A stretch of 64,000 nucleotides of DNA from Symbiotaphrina buchneri (lineage: Eukaryota > Ascomycota > Symbiotaphrinales > Symbiotaphrinaceae), in NCBI GenBank assembly GCA_001599915.1, contig BCIG01000003.1, positions 1 through 64,000 on the forward strand, written 5' to 3'. The notes under the pieces are model-generated. The model was not told the origin of the DNA and ran no database searches. It worked only from the letters and a program-made list of their open reading frames with translations. Below, piece by piece: positions 1-11,205 of the stretch. Both the position numbers and the translations under genes were made by a program. Position 1 is the stretch's first letter, and every line of letters begins with the position of its first letter.

Positions 1-98
1 GGTAGAATGCAGGTGGGAGATTGTGGGAGAACAGAAGGAACAGGTAGGATCCGTTTTGATGGGGTCAGGGCCCCGGCGTGCTGACATGGTACGCTAGG

Positions 99-249
99 CC
101 CGAGAGGGATTTTTCGTCCCTTGTGCAGGAGCGCTATCGCCCGAAACGTATTTTTCGTCCCTCACACAGGAGCGCTATCGCCCGAAACGTATTTTTCGTC
201 CCTCACACAGGAGCGCTATCGCCCGAAACGGATTTTTCGGCCCATCAGG
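99..249. repeat. 41-base tandem repeat, about 3.6 copies
   Basis: Copies begin at 99, 140, 181 and 222 and share the core CCCGAAACGTATTTTTCGTC; the middle two are nearly identical, while the first and last are diverged or partial. The period of 41 is not a multiple of three, so the long reading frames crossing it change frame in every copy and are not believable coding sequence. It lies just upstream of the first recognisable exon of the PhyH-type gene. It could be an intronic or upstream minisatellite, or the edge of a disruption of that gene. Bases 1-98 and 250-367 hold nothing else I recognise. Confidence 0.85.
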
Positions 250-367
250 TACCCCGGTACCGCCGCCCGACCGGCCACCGCCTTCGCGTCCGGCCCGCCC
301 ATTGGCTCCCCGCCGGCGAGGCCGTCGATTCTGCCGCCAAACCCGGACCCCGTCATGCTCCTTCTAG

Positions 368-1178
368 GACCTGGCCATTGCGGCGCACACACAGCCGTGG
401 TATACGGAGGAGTTCTGCGCGGGAGAAGCAACGCGCCCATTGAGGGAGTTTGTGGCTCGGTTTACGGGGTGGGAAGGGAATACGTTGCCGGTCCGCAGGA
501 CGCTGCTGCGCAATAATACCCCAGGGAATAAGGCGATCGGGGTGCATTATGATCAAACTTTTATGCGCCATGGAGAGCCGACGGCGGTGACGGCCTGGGT
601 GCCGATTGGGGATGTGAAGGTCAATGGCGGGGGCTTGATTTACTTGGAGAACGGTTGGTAGTTCCTAGTTCGTTGGTGGAGCGCTCTCGAAACAAGGTTG
701 ACAGCTCTACAGGACATGTGCTCGGCCGAGAGATGGAGGAGGGCTTTACAGAAAAGGCTAAAGCAGCAGGCATGACCGAGGAGGAGATGAAAAATGCGTT
801 TAATCGGAATATGCTGTCGACGGGATTCATTGCTGAAGACGTTTCCGGGTTTGCGCGCAGGCATAATCGTCGGTGGTTGGTTGCCGAGTATGAAGCGGGT
901 GACGTTGTGCTTCACGATCCATACATGGTATGCTCCTTTACCAGCGAGTTTCTAGACTGAGTGCGTTGATCAACTGTGCTGATCGTTCTTTAAGATCCAT
1001 GCATCAACCCTGAATCTGGACCCGGAGAATGTTATCCGGCTCGGTACTGACCTGAGATACGTCGATTCATCAAGGCCCTGGGATCAGGTATGCAATCTTC
1101 TGGCCAACAGACCAATAGGGATGGACTAACACATGGAAGCGCTGGGCCAATGACTATAGAGTAGATGATGGCGTCTGA
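368..1178 (+). CDS. Phytanoyl-CoA dioxygenase (PhyH) family protein, 5' part not visible
   Basis: Four exons (368-653, 713-927, 995-1087, 1140-1178) join in frame to about 210 residues ending at TGA. Introns are 59, 67 and 52 bases. The protein matches the C-terminal two thirds of fungal PhyH-like Fe(II)/2-oxoglutarate dioxygenases. HYDQTFMRHGEP carries the HxD metal motif, TAWVPIGD follows, MIHAS supplies the distal histidine, and RLGTDLRYVDSSRPWD contains the arginine expected to bind 2-oxoglutarate. Hydroxylation of a small acyl or secondary-metabolite substrate is inferred from the family. The first visible exon begins after a plausible acceptor (CTAG at 364-367). The N-terminal third normally present is not found between 1 and 367, so it lies left of the window or has been lost next to the tandem repeat. 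Confidence 0.8.
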
Positions 1179-1479
1179 TGATCCCATCGAGATGGAGAGC
1201 TGCGCTCATCGCACTGTCAGAATCTGCATCTCGATGTATGGTGACGGTACGGTCAAACGACTTTCGAAATTACGGCTATATTACAAGTGCAGCATCTGCT
1301 GGTAGTGCTGCTTTAGTGGGTACATTCATTATAATCGGTCATTCACACCCGTGCGAGTGTCGGTGCTTGACTGTATATGCGATTATCCTCTTTCACCGCC
1401 TTGTTTCTTGCCACCCTACTCAACCACCAAGGTTCACACCATCACTACTCTTCCTGATGACCGCCCATACGTCTTGAGT
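1179..1479. other. Intergenic, nothing recognised
   Basis: Short gap between the end of the dioxygenase gene and the kinase-like gene on the same strand. It probably holds the promoter of the latter; no repeat, RNA gene or convincing motif was seen. Confidence 0.5.
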
Positions 1480-2466
1480 ATGATGGAACCACATATACCG
1501 TGGCAGTTGCAGTTTCCTTTCCCACTGCCGCCTCCTTCACCGCCTCTGATACCAAGAGACCGGTTCAGTTCTGAAATCCGAGAGCAAGCAGGTTCTTTCA
1601 TGAGAGAGCTATACAACACTGCGCCGGTTGCAGGCGAGGTTGCATTAGAAGAGATCCCTCCTGCTTCCATCCAGTTCCTGAGTCTCATTCACTCTGCACC
1701 TTCTTCTGCTATCTTCGAAGTCATCTATGACGGCAGGAGATGTGCTCTCAAACTGGTACCACCGCTCAAGCCTCACATTCCTTCTAGCTGTCTGCTGATG
1801 TCTCCAGTATCACGACAACGGCGACCCCGGCTATGGCGAGTTCAACGGTCGAGACCTTTGCCGTTTCCGGTGCGAACACCGCGCGTACCGGAACTTCAAA
1901 GCCTACGACGTCCACGCCACCGGCTGCGTGCCACAGTGCTACGGCGTCGTCCGACATCTGCCGCGGGAGATGGTGTCAGCCTACCTCGACGAGTTCATCC
2001 CCGACGCATACGACCCGAGCGGACTGGTCCTTGAATATCTTCCCGACTGTAAAGAACTGTCGCCGGGGAATCGCACAGACGAGCTAGCGGAAGCCGTGGT
2101 CCGGGCGTTTAAGGTTATTCACGGTGCACTTGTCGAGCGCTGTGATGTGTTCTCCAGGACATGATTACAAAGAGGGACGATGGGTCGAAGCGAGCCGTCT
2201 TGATTGATTTTGACGTGGCTAAGGTCTATGCGAGTGTAGAAGCACTGACGGAGGAGGACGCCTGCTACATGGTGCAGGAGGCAAGGATGGCGAGAGGGCT
2301 TGGTAAAGAAAGCGTAAACCGTTCCAATCTTGCTTCGAGAGGCTCGACTGACATTTATCCCGCAGAGAAGCAAATTTCGCTGACGGGCATTGTCTACTTT
2401 GTATCCGCTACGGAATCTCAGATCAGACCCAGTGAAAGAAGTGAGGCTGCGGGTCCTTTGCCCTGA
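1480..2466 (+). pseudogene. Fungal kinase-like protein, frameshifted
   Basis: Exon 1 (1480-1755) and exon 2 (from 1808) are separated by a 52-base intron. They encode the small fungal family of protein-kinase-like proteins: ALKLYHDNGDPGY is the lysine-containing N-lobe strand, YGVVRHLP and LVLEYLPD lead to the hinge, and VERCDVFSR resembles the catalytic loop. The expected continuation NMIITKRDDG...LIDFDVAKVY, with the DFG-like IDFD, is present but in another frame. At about 2155-2162 the sequence reads AGGACATG where AGGAACATG would keep the frame, so one A appears to be missing and the upstream frame stops at 2162-2164. The C-terminus is uncertain: either GTAAAG at 2302 is a donor, or the frame runs on to 2466. 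The catalytic HRD is degenerate (ERCD). This is a decaying gene or a base error in draft sequence. Confidence 0.6.
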
Positions 2467-2779
2467 AGAAAAGGAAGATGATTGCGTAGGGTTTCAAATC
2501 ACAAGCCACCGTACCAATGTAATAACCTGGACATTGTAGAAGGGCTGGAGTTCTGTCCCCTGCACCCAAGGGCTGAATCAGGTGATGTGGACAGAGGGAG
2601 TTCGGGACTAGGATATTGATCATAGCGGCGCACCAGATAAGTCAAAGAAAGAGCCACATAGCAGCAGGCACAATACGCATAGTAGGTGGCTAATATGACT
2701 GTCTAACTGAAGAGGAAAAAGAAGATCTCTCTTTCTGTCTTGATAACTGCCTAGGAATCTGACAACTCTGCTACAACAT
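2467..2779. other. Intergenic between converging genes
   Basis: It holds the 3' ends of the kinase-like gene and of the convergent O-methyltransferase gene. I see no gene, repeat or RNA in it. Confidence 0.5.
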
Positions 2780-4180
2780 CTACGCCAACGCGGCCTCAAC
2801 CGCACCATAACACGTCCCACCAACAGTATACGTCTTAACACGCTTCAAGCCCGCCCTCTCCAGCAGCGCCTCCCACTGCCTCTCCGTCCTCTCCGCGCCA
2901 CCCGCTCCCATCATCGTCAGATCCATCCAGCCAGCCTCAGGATCCACTCCGACCGCCGGCAGGACAATCTCAGCAATCACCAGCCTCGAGCGGCCCTTCT
3001 CCATCGCGCCAGCAAGGTTCTTCAGAATCATCACGCACTCCTCGCCTGGCCAGTCGTGGAGGCAGCGGCGGATATAGTAGACACGCGCGCCGCGCACGGG
3101 CTCCGGCGTGAAGAAGTCGTACGTCTGCGTCTCGATGCCCGGCGGCAGTGGCTCGGTGATGGAATCGAGCGCCTCGGGGCGTTCTTGCAGGAGGATCCGC
3201 CCCCGGATACCGGCCGCATCGCACGCGGCGCGGATCTGCTTGGAGGCCTGGCCCTTGCCGCCGCCGACGTCGACGACCAGGATGTCCTCGTCGGTGGTGT
3301 TGAGCGGGGCCAGTGTCTCGACCCACGGGAAGATGCCCACTGTCCACATCGCCGCCTGCGACTGCGCGACCATGGCGTCGTTGAGAGCCGCGAGGCGGTC
3401 GGGGTATTGGCCGACCCAGTCCCAGATGGACATGCCGCCGGTGCGGTGCGCGAAGGTGTAGGGGTTGTTTGTCTGGGAGCCGGGCGTTTGGAAGTTGTTC
3501 TCCCGCAGGAAGGCATATAGCCAGCTCCAGGTTGGCATGAACTCGTCGATCATGAGTCGGAAGACGCCTCGGACGGGCGCGGCGAGGTAGACGAGTGAGT
3601 AGGGCGTGTGAGCGTATTCTTCGGGCCCTGTCTCGGCGAAGGGACCGGTGACTGTGGCGTTGCGCATGAGTCGGACTGATGCAGAGCGGTTAGAAAGAAG
3701 TAAAGGCCGGTATATGCCGGAGAGGAATCTGACCAAGTAGCTCCTTGTCTACATGCGTCTTTTCAGCCAACGTTGTCGCCGACATGGGGCTGCCATCTTG
3801 TGGGAGCGCTTCAAAGACGCCCATTTCCATCAACGCCCGAACCGAGCCCGTGTGTGACGTCTGGAGGGCACAGCGCTCGATCAACACCGTGACCGGCCCG
3901 GGGCACATTGAACTGGGTGGAAAAAGTCACAGCTTACATTCTCGAAGTGCGAAAACACCATATCCAGCGGTCCTCTGACCGTTCGCATCAACTTGTGCGA
4001 CTGCAGAAAGAGCGTCCGGTGCGCATCGGCGACTGTACTCTGGGCCGCGACGGTGGTCTGGCCCAGAAACCGCTTTGAAATGGATTCATAAGTATCTGCG
4101 GCGGCGCGCACGTCGGCCAAGGTTTGCTGGATGGAGGCATGCTCCTTTGCGAGGTCATCAGCGGACTTCTGTGTGGTCAT
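2780..4180 (-). CDS. SAM-dependent O-methyltransferase (COMT-like, fungal)
   Basis: Three exons (4180-3938, 3875-3734, 3675-2780; introns of 62 and 58 bases) sum to 1281 bases, giving 426 residues. The N-terminal half is a helical, winged-helix-like dimerisation region (VRALMEMGVFEALP, TLAEKTHVDKELLVRLMRN). The C-terminal half is the methyltransferase fold, with SAM motif VDVGGGKGQASKQI and the late motif YYIRRCLHDWPGEEC, whose HD pair is the usual catalytic-histidine region. The end, TYTVGGTCYGAVEAALA, is typical of the family. Such enzymes methylate phenolic hydroxyls of aromatic metabolites; the substrate cannot be told from sequence. The gene is divergent from a LaeA-like methyltransferase across 680 bases, which suggests a shared control region. 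No PKS or NRPS is nearby. Confidence 0.9.
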
Positions 4181-4860
4181 TGCTGCGGGATATGGTGATG
4201 CCCAGGGGGTCGGGGAAGGAGGAGGGGCCCGATAACGGCCGGCGAAATAGGCATGTGAAATGCACAGTTGGATAGCAAGGCAAGGGCTGGCTAAAGTACC
4301 GTCCGTACTCGTGCAGTGTACCGTATCTTCCGTGTTACGCACATCGGGTGGAAGAACGCTGGCAACCAGTCCTGTTCTCCATCTCCCTGTCCGAGTTGTC
4401 CAATTGTTGTGCAAGCTTCTTGATGGCGCCGGCGCCACCTTCCTAAACCGCACGCCGGCCCGCCATCCGCGCTGCCGCTGGGGCCTGGGCGAGTCGCCTT
4501 GCCCTCCGCAGCCGCCAGACAGGTCACACCATCCCGCACTATCCCCCTTTTGCACCCGCGTGCTTGTGGGCCCGCATTAAAAGATCCGAGACGAGTTCCG
4601 AGGCTGTCATAGGTGATCCTGCAGACCCTGCTCCGTACAGCTGTACAACGTGCGTCCCGGAGGCCTGAATGCATGGACAGGGGTCCACCGGCACTTATAA
4701 AGCCATGTAGCGCTCCCCGAGGCACCTAGACCGCCTAGGAATACGCATGAAGACCAAGAGTTGAACAGAGACTACTCGGTCGAATCAATAATTCCCATTA
4801 TCAGCTGTTGCCTCAAGCAGACACGACGGAACACTTGCGGCAGTAATTAGCCGACTGATT
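4181..4860. promoter_or_regulatory. Divergent promoter region between two methyltransferase genes
   Basis: This is the 680-base region between the ATG codons of the O-methyltransferase and the LaeA-like gene. It contains a perfect 14-base GC-rich palindrome, TGGCGCCGGCGCCA, at 4424-4437. No other element could be assigned. Co-regulation is inferred from the arrangement only. Confidence 0.5.
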
Positions 4861-6072
4861 ATGGCTGAGAAGTCTCCTGCCGCCGTTGAAGAAGCCGGAC
4901 CAGAAGCCGCCGCAAGCCATGGCGCAGAACCAACAACAGCAGCAGCAGCCACATCACCAGTTCCACAGGTGCAAAGCCCCGTGGCGCCAGCGACCGCGTC
5001 CGCCGGGCCCGTCCCATCACAAGAAGGCGTCCACCTTGAGATCGACGAGACCGCATCCAACAGCGACTCGGGCTTCTCTGACACCGACTCCGAGGGATCC
5101 TACACAACCTCACTAGCCAGCAGCGTGCTCAACTACAAATACGAGAATGGGCGACGGTACCACGCGTACCAAGAGGGCGAGTACGTGATGCCCAACGACG
5201 AGATCGAGCAGGAGCGGCTGGACCTCAAGCACCACGTGTGGAAGCTGCTGCTCAACGGCGCTATGTTCCGCGCGCCCGTCCCAAACCCGCAGCGTATTCT
5301 TGATGTTGGCACTGGCACGGGTATTTGGGCTATTGAGGCCGCCGATGAGTTTCCGGGCGCGACGGTTATTGGGACTGATCTTTCGCCCATCCAGCCCCGC
5401 TGGGTCGCGCCGAATTGCACGTTTGTGGTAGATGATGCCGAGGCGGAGTGGCCATATCGTGCGCGAGACGCGTTCGATCTTATTCATTGGCGGGTGCTGA
5501 GCGGCAGTATCAGAGATTGGCCTGGGTTGTATGCGCAGGCGTTCCGCCACTGCAAGCCCGGTGGGTGGGTGGAGAGCCAGGAGCATGAGGTACGGGTGGA
5601 CAGCGACGATGATAGCGTTGATAAGGCGACGGAGGTCGTCAATTGGTTTTCGACGCTGAACGAAGCGGCGTCGAAATTTGGGAAGGAGATGGATGTAGCG
5701 GATCGTCAGAAGCAGTGGATGATCGATGCCGGCTTCGATGACGTCCACGACGACGTGTACAAGGTGATTCTTCCTCCACCAAGCATGCGTTGTATATGAG
5801 TGTTTACTGATCCGTCTTATAAGGTGCCTCTGGGCCGTTGGCTCAAAGACCCGAAGATGAAGGAAATCGGCATGTATTTCCAGGCGCAGTCGATCGATGC
5901 CGTGGAGCTGGTCAGCATGGCCTTGTTCACGCGAGTCCTGGGTTACAGTCCTGAGCAGGCGCGAATATCGATGATAGGACCGCGACAAGGGATGAAGGAT
6001 AGGAGTCATCACTTGTATATCCGCTTCCATTTCGTGTATGGACGGAAGCCTTTATCTGCTGCTGCGTCTTGA
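4861..6072 (+). CDS. LaeA-like SAM-dependent methyltransferase
   Basis: Two exons (4861-5763 and 5824-6072, 60-base intron) give 383 residues. The first 70 or so residues are an Ala/Pro/Gln-rich disordered tail. Then comes the LaeA/Lae1-type core: YVMPNDEIEQERLDLKHH, SAM motif ILDVGTGTGIWAIEAADEFP, GTDLSPIQP, and FDLIHWRVLSGSIRDWPGLY. The C-terminus after the intron has VPLGRWLKDPKMKEIG. LaeA itself is a nuclear regulator of secondary metabolism, but fungi carry dozens of LaeA-like paralogues, many of unknown role or used as tailoring enzymes. This copy is best called LaeA-like rather than LaeA. It is divergent from the O-methyltransferase gene. Confidence 0.9.
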
Positions 6073-6316
6073 TGAGGAACGAATCAATTGAGATGGCGAT
6101 TGGCGAACTCGTCTATAAGACTTGCACGTTTATCCCTATTTTTCTCCTTTCATTATACTGCTGTTCTCAAGGATTTCTTGCCATGTTTCGTGTATCACGT
6201 CGTGGAACTTGCATAGCTGGCTGGTCATGTTTGTTTTGATATCTACCCTGACGTCTTTATCCCACATTAAATTCCACGTGCGAACCTACACCACAAAGGC
6301 TCAAATTATGCATGCA

Positions 6317-8725
6317 TCAGGGCCTCTTCCCCAACGCCAGCAACGCAAACTGCCCTCCCTGGACAGGCCGAGCAATGAACTGAATCGGATTGCCATTATC
6401 ATCATTCGGATACCCGCCGGTGCCCACGGTATCATACAAATCCGTGAACGCCAGATCCGTCGCCGTGGCATTAAGCCAGTAAGCAATGGCATCAACGAAC
6501 AACCTGCGCGTGGGCGGCTCGCACGTCGCCGCCGTCCACATCTCCCAGTCGGCCTTAGTGTAGTAATGCCTGCTGTCGAGCGGGACGCCAAAGACCTGCG
6601 AGACCTGCACGTACCAGTCCGACTGCATCGTGTAGATGTGCGCCGGGATAACGCCTAGTCCCAGGAGCAGGTCCGGGTAGATGTTGTATAGCAACCCCCA
6701 CGAGGAACGCCACTTGTACGACAGCATCGTGTGGTTCTCGGATGGGTCGACGGCGTATGTCTCCCATTGCGAGATGTAGGAAGAGGCGATGGCGGAGAAA
6801 TTGGCGGCGTCGGAGGAGGCGCCGACTGTGCTTGCGATTTGCGCCATGGCTCCGATGGCGACGATGCCCTTGACGGCGAGGTTTGTCTGGTTGACGAGTT
6901 GGCCGGCGAAGTCGTCTAGTTAAGTACCCAAGTCAACATTCAACTGACTCATATGATGGCTGTCATCAGTCTACCTACCGGTACTCAACTGTGTTTCTGG
7001 AATCAGGCTGAACTCGAGAAGATACCGAGCCCATTGCTCCATCTGGGCGTAGTTCTGGCTCAGATACGCCGTGTCACCGGCGAACCGCGAATACGCCAGC
7101 GTCATCAGGATCATGTTGCCGCTCTCTTCGACGGGCATGTACTCGTCATTGCCCTCGACGTGGCCGGTCGCGTTGGGGAAATTGCTCCCTAGGTCATGCA
7201 TGCTGTATCCATTCGGATAGAAGCTGCCCTCCTGGTTCTGGTACAGCGGGTTGAGGTTGTACTTTAGCAGCGTGGGGTTGGCATATAAGAAGAAGGGCAT
7301 CGCGGGATACATGACATCGACAGTGTTCACGTTCCCGTCCGATGAGATTTCCTTCTGGAACATGAACGGCTCCGAACTATTCGGTGCTACAGTCAGAACA
7401 TATGCGCCCATAACTTGCCGCGCGGCCAGGGCCACAATAGAATAACACGAATCGGCTTCACTGACGTCTGGGATGGCGATGCCCTCGTAGGTGCTGGGGT
7501 TGAGGAAGCCATAGCCGTTGGTGCTGTTGAAGACGTATTGGCTGCCGAACTGGTCGGTGCCGCTGCTCGCGTCTGTATACATCCATGGCTCGACCAAGGT
7601 CCCAATATAGCCCTCGTCGCTCAGTGATGTCCCGTTCTCTGCGTAGAATTGGTTGATGTCTGCTTTCAGCTGCGCCTCGAAGGCGGCGCCTAAAGCCTGG
7701 CTAGCTTGCATATCTGTGTAGTGGAAGCTAATCAACTGGTAGATATCGCCGTAACATGTCGTCCACCAAGGCTCTAAGGACTGCAGCCCAGACGAGCTCA
7801 GGTAGCGCATGATGGGCTGCTGGATCGATCCGATGGTATAGGTCACTGATCCCGTCTGTACCGCTCCAAGATCATGCGAGAACGCAAACGCCGGCTCCCG
7901 ATCCCCGGAGCCCCGATAGTTGCCATCGACGTTGTTTGACAGGCCGTGACTGTTGACAAACTTGAAGCGCAGGTTGCCTGAGAAGCCGCTCTCGAAAGTG
8001 AAATTCTGTGCGCTGCCCTCGCTGGAGGAGTAAGTGAAATTGCCCCATTCAGGAAACTGATTGTTCTCTGCGAACAGATATGAGTCCTCCAGCTCGAGCA
8101 TCCAGCTAAAGATCGAGGGCGGCGTTACGGTCGCATTGGATCCATTCACTGGTCCATTTGCCCCGCTTTCGTACAGCGACCACAGTACCGTTTTATTCGA
8201 CTCATACGTAATCCAAGCGGCGTTGATGTCGCTATAGAGCTGCACATTGTGGGCTGCCCCGTCGCTCGCATTGACCGAGGTCGTCAAATAGCTGAGCGGG
8301 ATGCTGGTGCGGCAGAGATCTTGCGGAATGACCGGCGAGAAGAAGCTGGCAGTCACCTCGACGGGTCCGGCAGCGAAGGTGAAGTTTGAGTACTGCGAGT
8401 CGTAGCTGACCGTTAAAGGCGTGGCGCTCTTGAAGGTTGCAAGCTCCGGCAGGCTTTGCGAAGCGCCGCCCAGGTATTCGTACGAGATCCCGTCGACGGT
8501 TACGATCCCTTCCCAGCCCAGGTTGTTGCCAGGCCAGAAGATGGTCCCTGCAGAGTTCAATGTCCCATTCGAAGCGGTAGATGTCCATGCGTTTGTATAC
8601 GGTCCGCGGACTGCCAACGGCACCGCGGGCGGACGAAGTGGGAAGTGAAGGGGTTGAGGAAGTTGAGGGTCCTGAGCGGCGCTCAGTAAGACCAGACAGG
8701 TGAAGATCAAGAGGTTGCCCAACAT
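6317..8725 (-). CDS. Secreted glutaminase, GtaA-like (DUF4965/DUF5127/DUF1793 family)
   Basis: Two exons (8725-6979 and 6915-6317, 63-base intron with donor GTAGGT) sum to 2346 bases, giving 781 residues. The protein starts with a hydrophobic signal peptide (MLGNLLIFTCLVLLSAAQ) and then PPAVPLAVRGPYTNAW, typical of fungal GtaA proteins. Later conserved blocks include PWWTTCYGD, DEGYIGTLVEPWMY, EESGNMILM and AVKGIVAIGAM, followed by the all-alpha C-terminal domain with WEMWTAATC. Many N-x-S/T sequons fit a secreted, glycosylated enzyme. The known activity is extracellular hydrolysis of L-glutamine to glutamate and ammonia; several fungal homologues are uncharacterised, so the activity is inferred. 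It fits the nitrogen-scavenging character of the region. Confidence 0.92.
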
Positions 8726-9255
8726 CTTTCTATCTCAATTTGAGGGAAAAGCAGCATGCCCGGTAAAGCCATGCTTGCCTTCGGGGAGCTACCGGACTAT
8801 ATAACGGGAATATGGGATAATTTCCGCATTTCGAGCGGGGAACACTGACCGCTCTCTCGGCTCTCTTGACTTCTCAAGGTACAGCACCGATACGGATAAA
8901 TTCTTCTGGATCTACATGGGCTAGGCTGGGTAGTGCGTGGACCGTTGCGGGGAAGGATCACGTAATGTCCGGCATGCTGCGGACTTCTGGGACTGACTTC
9001 GTTCTGCTCCGTTGATATTTTCCCGGCGGGGCAGGCAGACTACAAGACGAGGCGCGGGACTGCTGTATACGAACGAGCATTAACCGCCATACATCAAAGA
9101 TTCTGTAGTGCTTTTATTATCATGAAATTTCCTCCACATCATTAATTCATACACAACACACATGAATCAGTACGACAAGGGATTTGACCGCAAGAAACGC
9201 GGCAAGGGTAAGGAAGGGTACGACCTCTTGATTAGCCAAAAAAATGTACCACACA
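8726..9255. other. Intergenic, promoter of the glutaminase gene
   Basis: It lies upstream of the glutaminase start and downstream of the SDR stop (both genes on the minus strand). A TATATAA-like stretch occurs at about 8799 on the glutaminase side. No gene was recognised. Confidence 0.4.
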
Positions 9256-10451
9256 TTACGCCCGAGGTCGCATCAAAGCCACAACTTGCTCCGCGCCTGC
9301 AAAACTCAGTTCCTGCAGCGTCTCCTTCCAGATCACGTCCATGAGCGTCTTGCCATCGGTATAGAACCAGCACGCAAGCCTAAAGACACCACAAAAAGTG
9401 CATCAGCAGCCAGACCACAGCCAAAGTTGCGGCTACATCGATGAACTTACGGAGCGATTTTGCAATTCATGAGGAAGCAACCATGCGATTCCCCGCCATG
9501 TCCCAAGACCGCATCCACATACGTCGCAGCCCCCCTACTCACCGGCCTTCCCGCGATGCCGAAGAAAAGCTTCACAGCCACGGCGGCTGGCCCGGAAACG
9601 TCGCGAGCTAGCGCCGTCCCCTTGGTCAGTCCCGGATCCACCATGTTGAGGATGACATCGTTGGGATCGATTGCGTCCGCTAGCTTCACCAGGAACAGCT
9701 GCGCCAGCAACTTCGACACGCCGTATCTCTCCGTCGCGTCGAAGGGCGTGATGGCCGGGTCATCAAAGGAGCGCAGAAGCGGTCGCTGGTGCCGGTTGGG
9801 GAACTTGCATAGATGCGCGGTGACGGAGCTGACGACCGTAAGCCGTGGTGGCGGCGTTACGCCTTGGGCCTTGCGCTTCAGGACCGGAAGAAGCAGGATG
9901 GTGAGGAAGACGGTGCTGATGTGGTTGACCTGCAGGGTGCGCTCGTGGCCGGTCTTTGGGACGGTACTAAACTTCAGCGGGGAGAGGCCCGCGTTGAGGA
10001 TGACCATGTCGATACGCGAGAGCTCATCCTGGCACTTGCGAGCAAAAGCCTGAATGGATTCGTACGACTCCATGTCCAGCTGCCAGACGTCGACTTTCGC
10101 AGCCGAGTTCACGGCACGAAGCTGCGTGGCAGCAACGTCGCCTTTCTGCAGCGACCGTACGCCCATGACAAGATGCGAGAGTCCGAGAGAGAGCAGTTGC
10201 CTTGCGGCCTCAAAGCCTAGCCCGATGTTGGAGCCGGTGATGATGGCACATTTCCCTTTCACGTCCGGATACCGATGGGGAGTCGGCAGCTCGATCTTCG
10301 TCCGGAACTGGTTTTGGAAGAAGACCGGGGCGAAATTCTTGGGGAGAGGGGGCAGGTCTTTGGAAGGAACCTGGTGTGGTGCTGCAGGCGTGGCCTGGCG
10401 ACCAACCTCGGCGCTTTTCTTGTGTGAGGGCATTTTGTTTTTTCCAGCCAA
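9256..10451 (-). CDS. Short-chain dehydrogenase/reductase (SDR)
   Basis: Two exons (10451-9451 and 9379-9256, 71-base intron) sum to 1125 bases, giving 374 residues. After a basic, proline-rich leader of about 65 residues the Rossmann fold begins: CAIITGSNIGLGFEA is the TGxxxGxG cofactor motif, ILNAG is the NNAG equivalent, SSVTAH holds the catalytic serine, and YGVSKLLAQLF is the YxxxK motif. VDPGLTKGT follows at the usual place. The short second exon supplies the C-terminal helix (DVIWKETLQELSF). The family is the large fungal SDR group related to WW-domain oxidoreductase and retinol-dehydrogenase-like enzymes; the substrate is unknown. The basic leader could be a targeting sequence, or translation may begin at the next ATG (MPSHKK). 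Confidence 0.88.
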
Positions 10452-11205
10452 CTGTATTCAAGAAGAGGATAACTTGACGAGATCGCACTTATAGATAATG
10501 TTAAAAGAATCCTTTGTGCATGGAACTGAATGCAGGAGCCTGTGGCAGACCTTATATTCAAGGGGCAGGAACAATGCCGTCCACCGTGTCTCGGGCGCTC
10601 TGCATAGGCGTGCATCGTAAAGGATTGTCAGACGCTCCGGGAGCCGGAACTAGGATTATCTCCATATAGTATCAGGAGGCTGAGTTCTAATGTAGAAGTC
10701 TCAGATGTCTTGGCATTTGCGAAGCAACGAAGCGGCCCTTGAGACTCCCTGTCCGTGCCACTGGAGAGACTGTACGAAGGTATTTTTGCAGTCGAGGGGA
10801 CACGGAGAATCATGATGGAGGTGTGCAGCCTAAATCCGACGTAGCTACGTATGCCGAGTTCGCCGCTATCCCTGTACACCTACAGCTCTGATTTCTGGCA
10901 AAAGCATTGCTCTAGATTCACTGGCGGAAAATCGATTGGCCATAACCTTGAAGCTAGCCTATAATAGGAAGCCTCATATTGCTTGGCAGACCCTTAGGGC
11001 CGGAACTTTTGCATCTGTGGATCACCGCTCTTTTTACCATCTTAATCTTAATTTCCGCCACAGAAGAAGTAATCGGTCCACCATTTCCCTCCGCTGTCCC
11101 GGTCCCTCTGCCGCGACCTTCTACAGCAGACGCGGAACTCGGGACTCTGATCTTCCTATTGTCTAGTCAGCCCAAGAACTTTGGACTTTCCGCAACTGGA
11201 CAATC
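10452..11205. other. Divergent intergenic region (SDR / regulator)
   Basis: It separates the SDR gene from the regulator on the opposite strand. No gene or strong repeat was recognised. It presumably carries both promoters. Confidence 0.4.

Noticed and set aside
78-516. Two overlapping long frames through the tandem repeat
   Set aside because: The 41-base period shifts frame at each copy and neither frame resembles a protein family.
3056-3520. Open plus-strand frame of 154 codons inside the O-methyltransferase gene
   Set aside because: It is a GC-driven shadow of the minus-strand coding exon.
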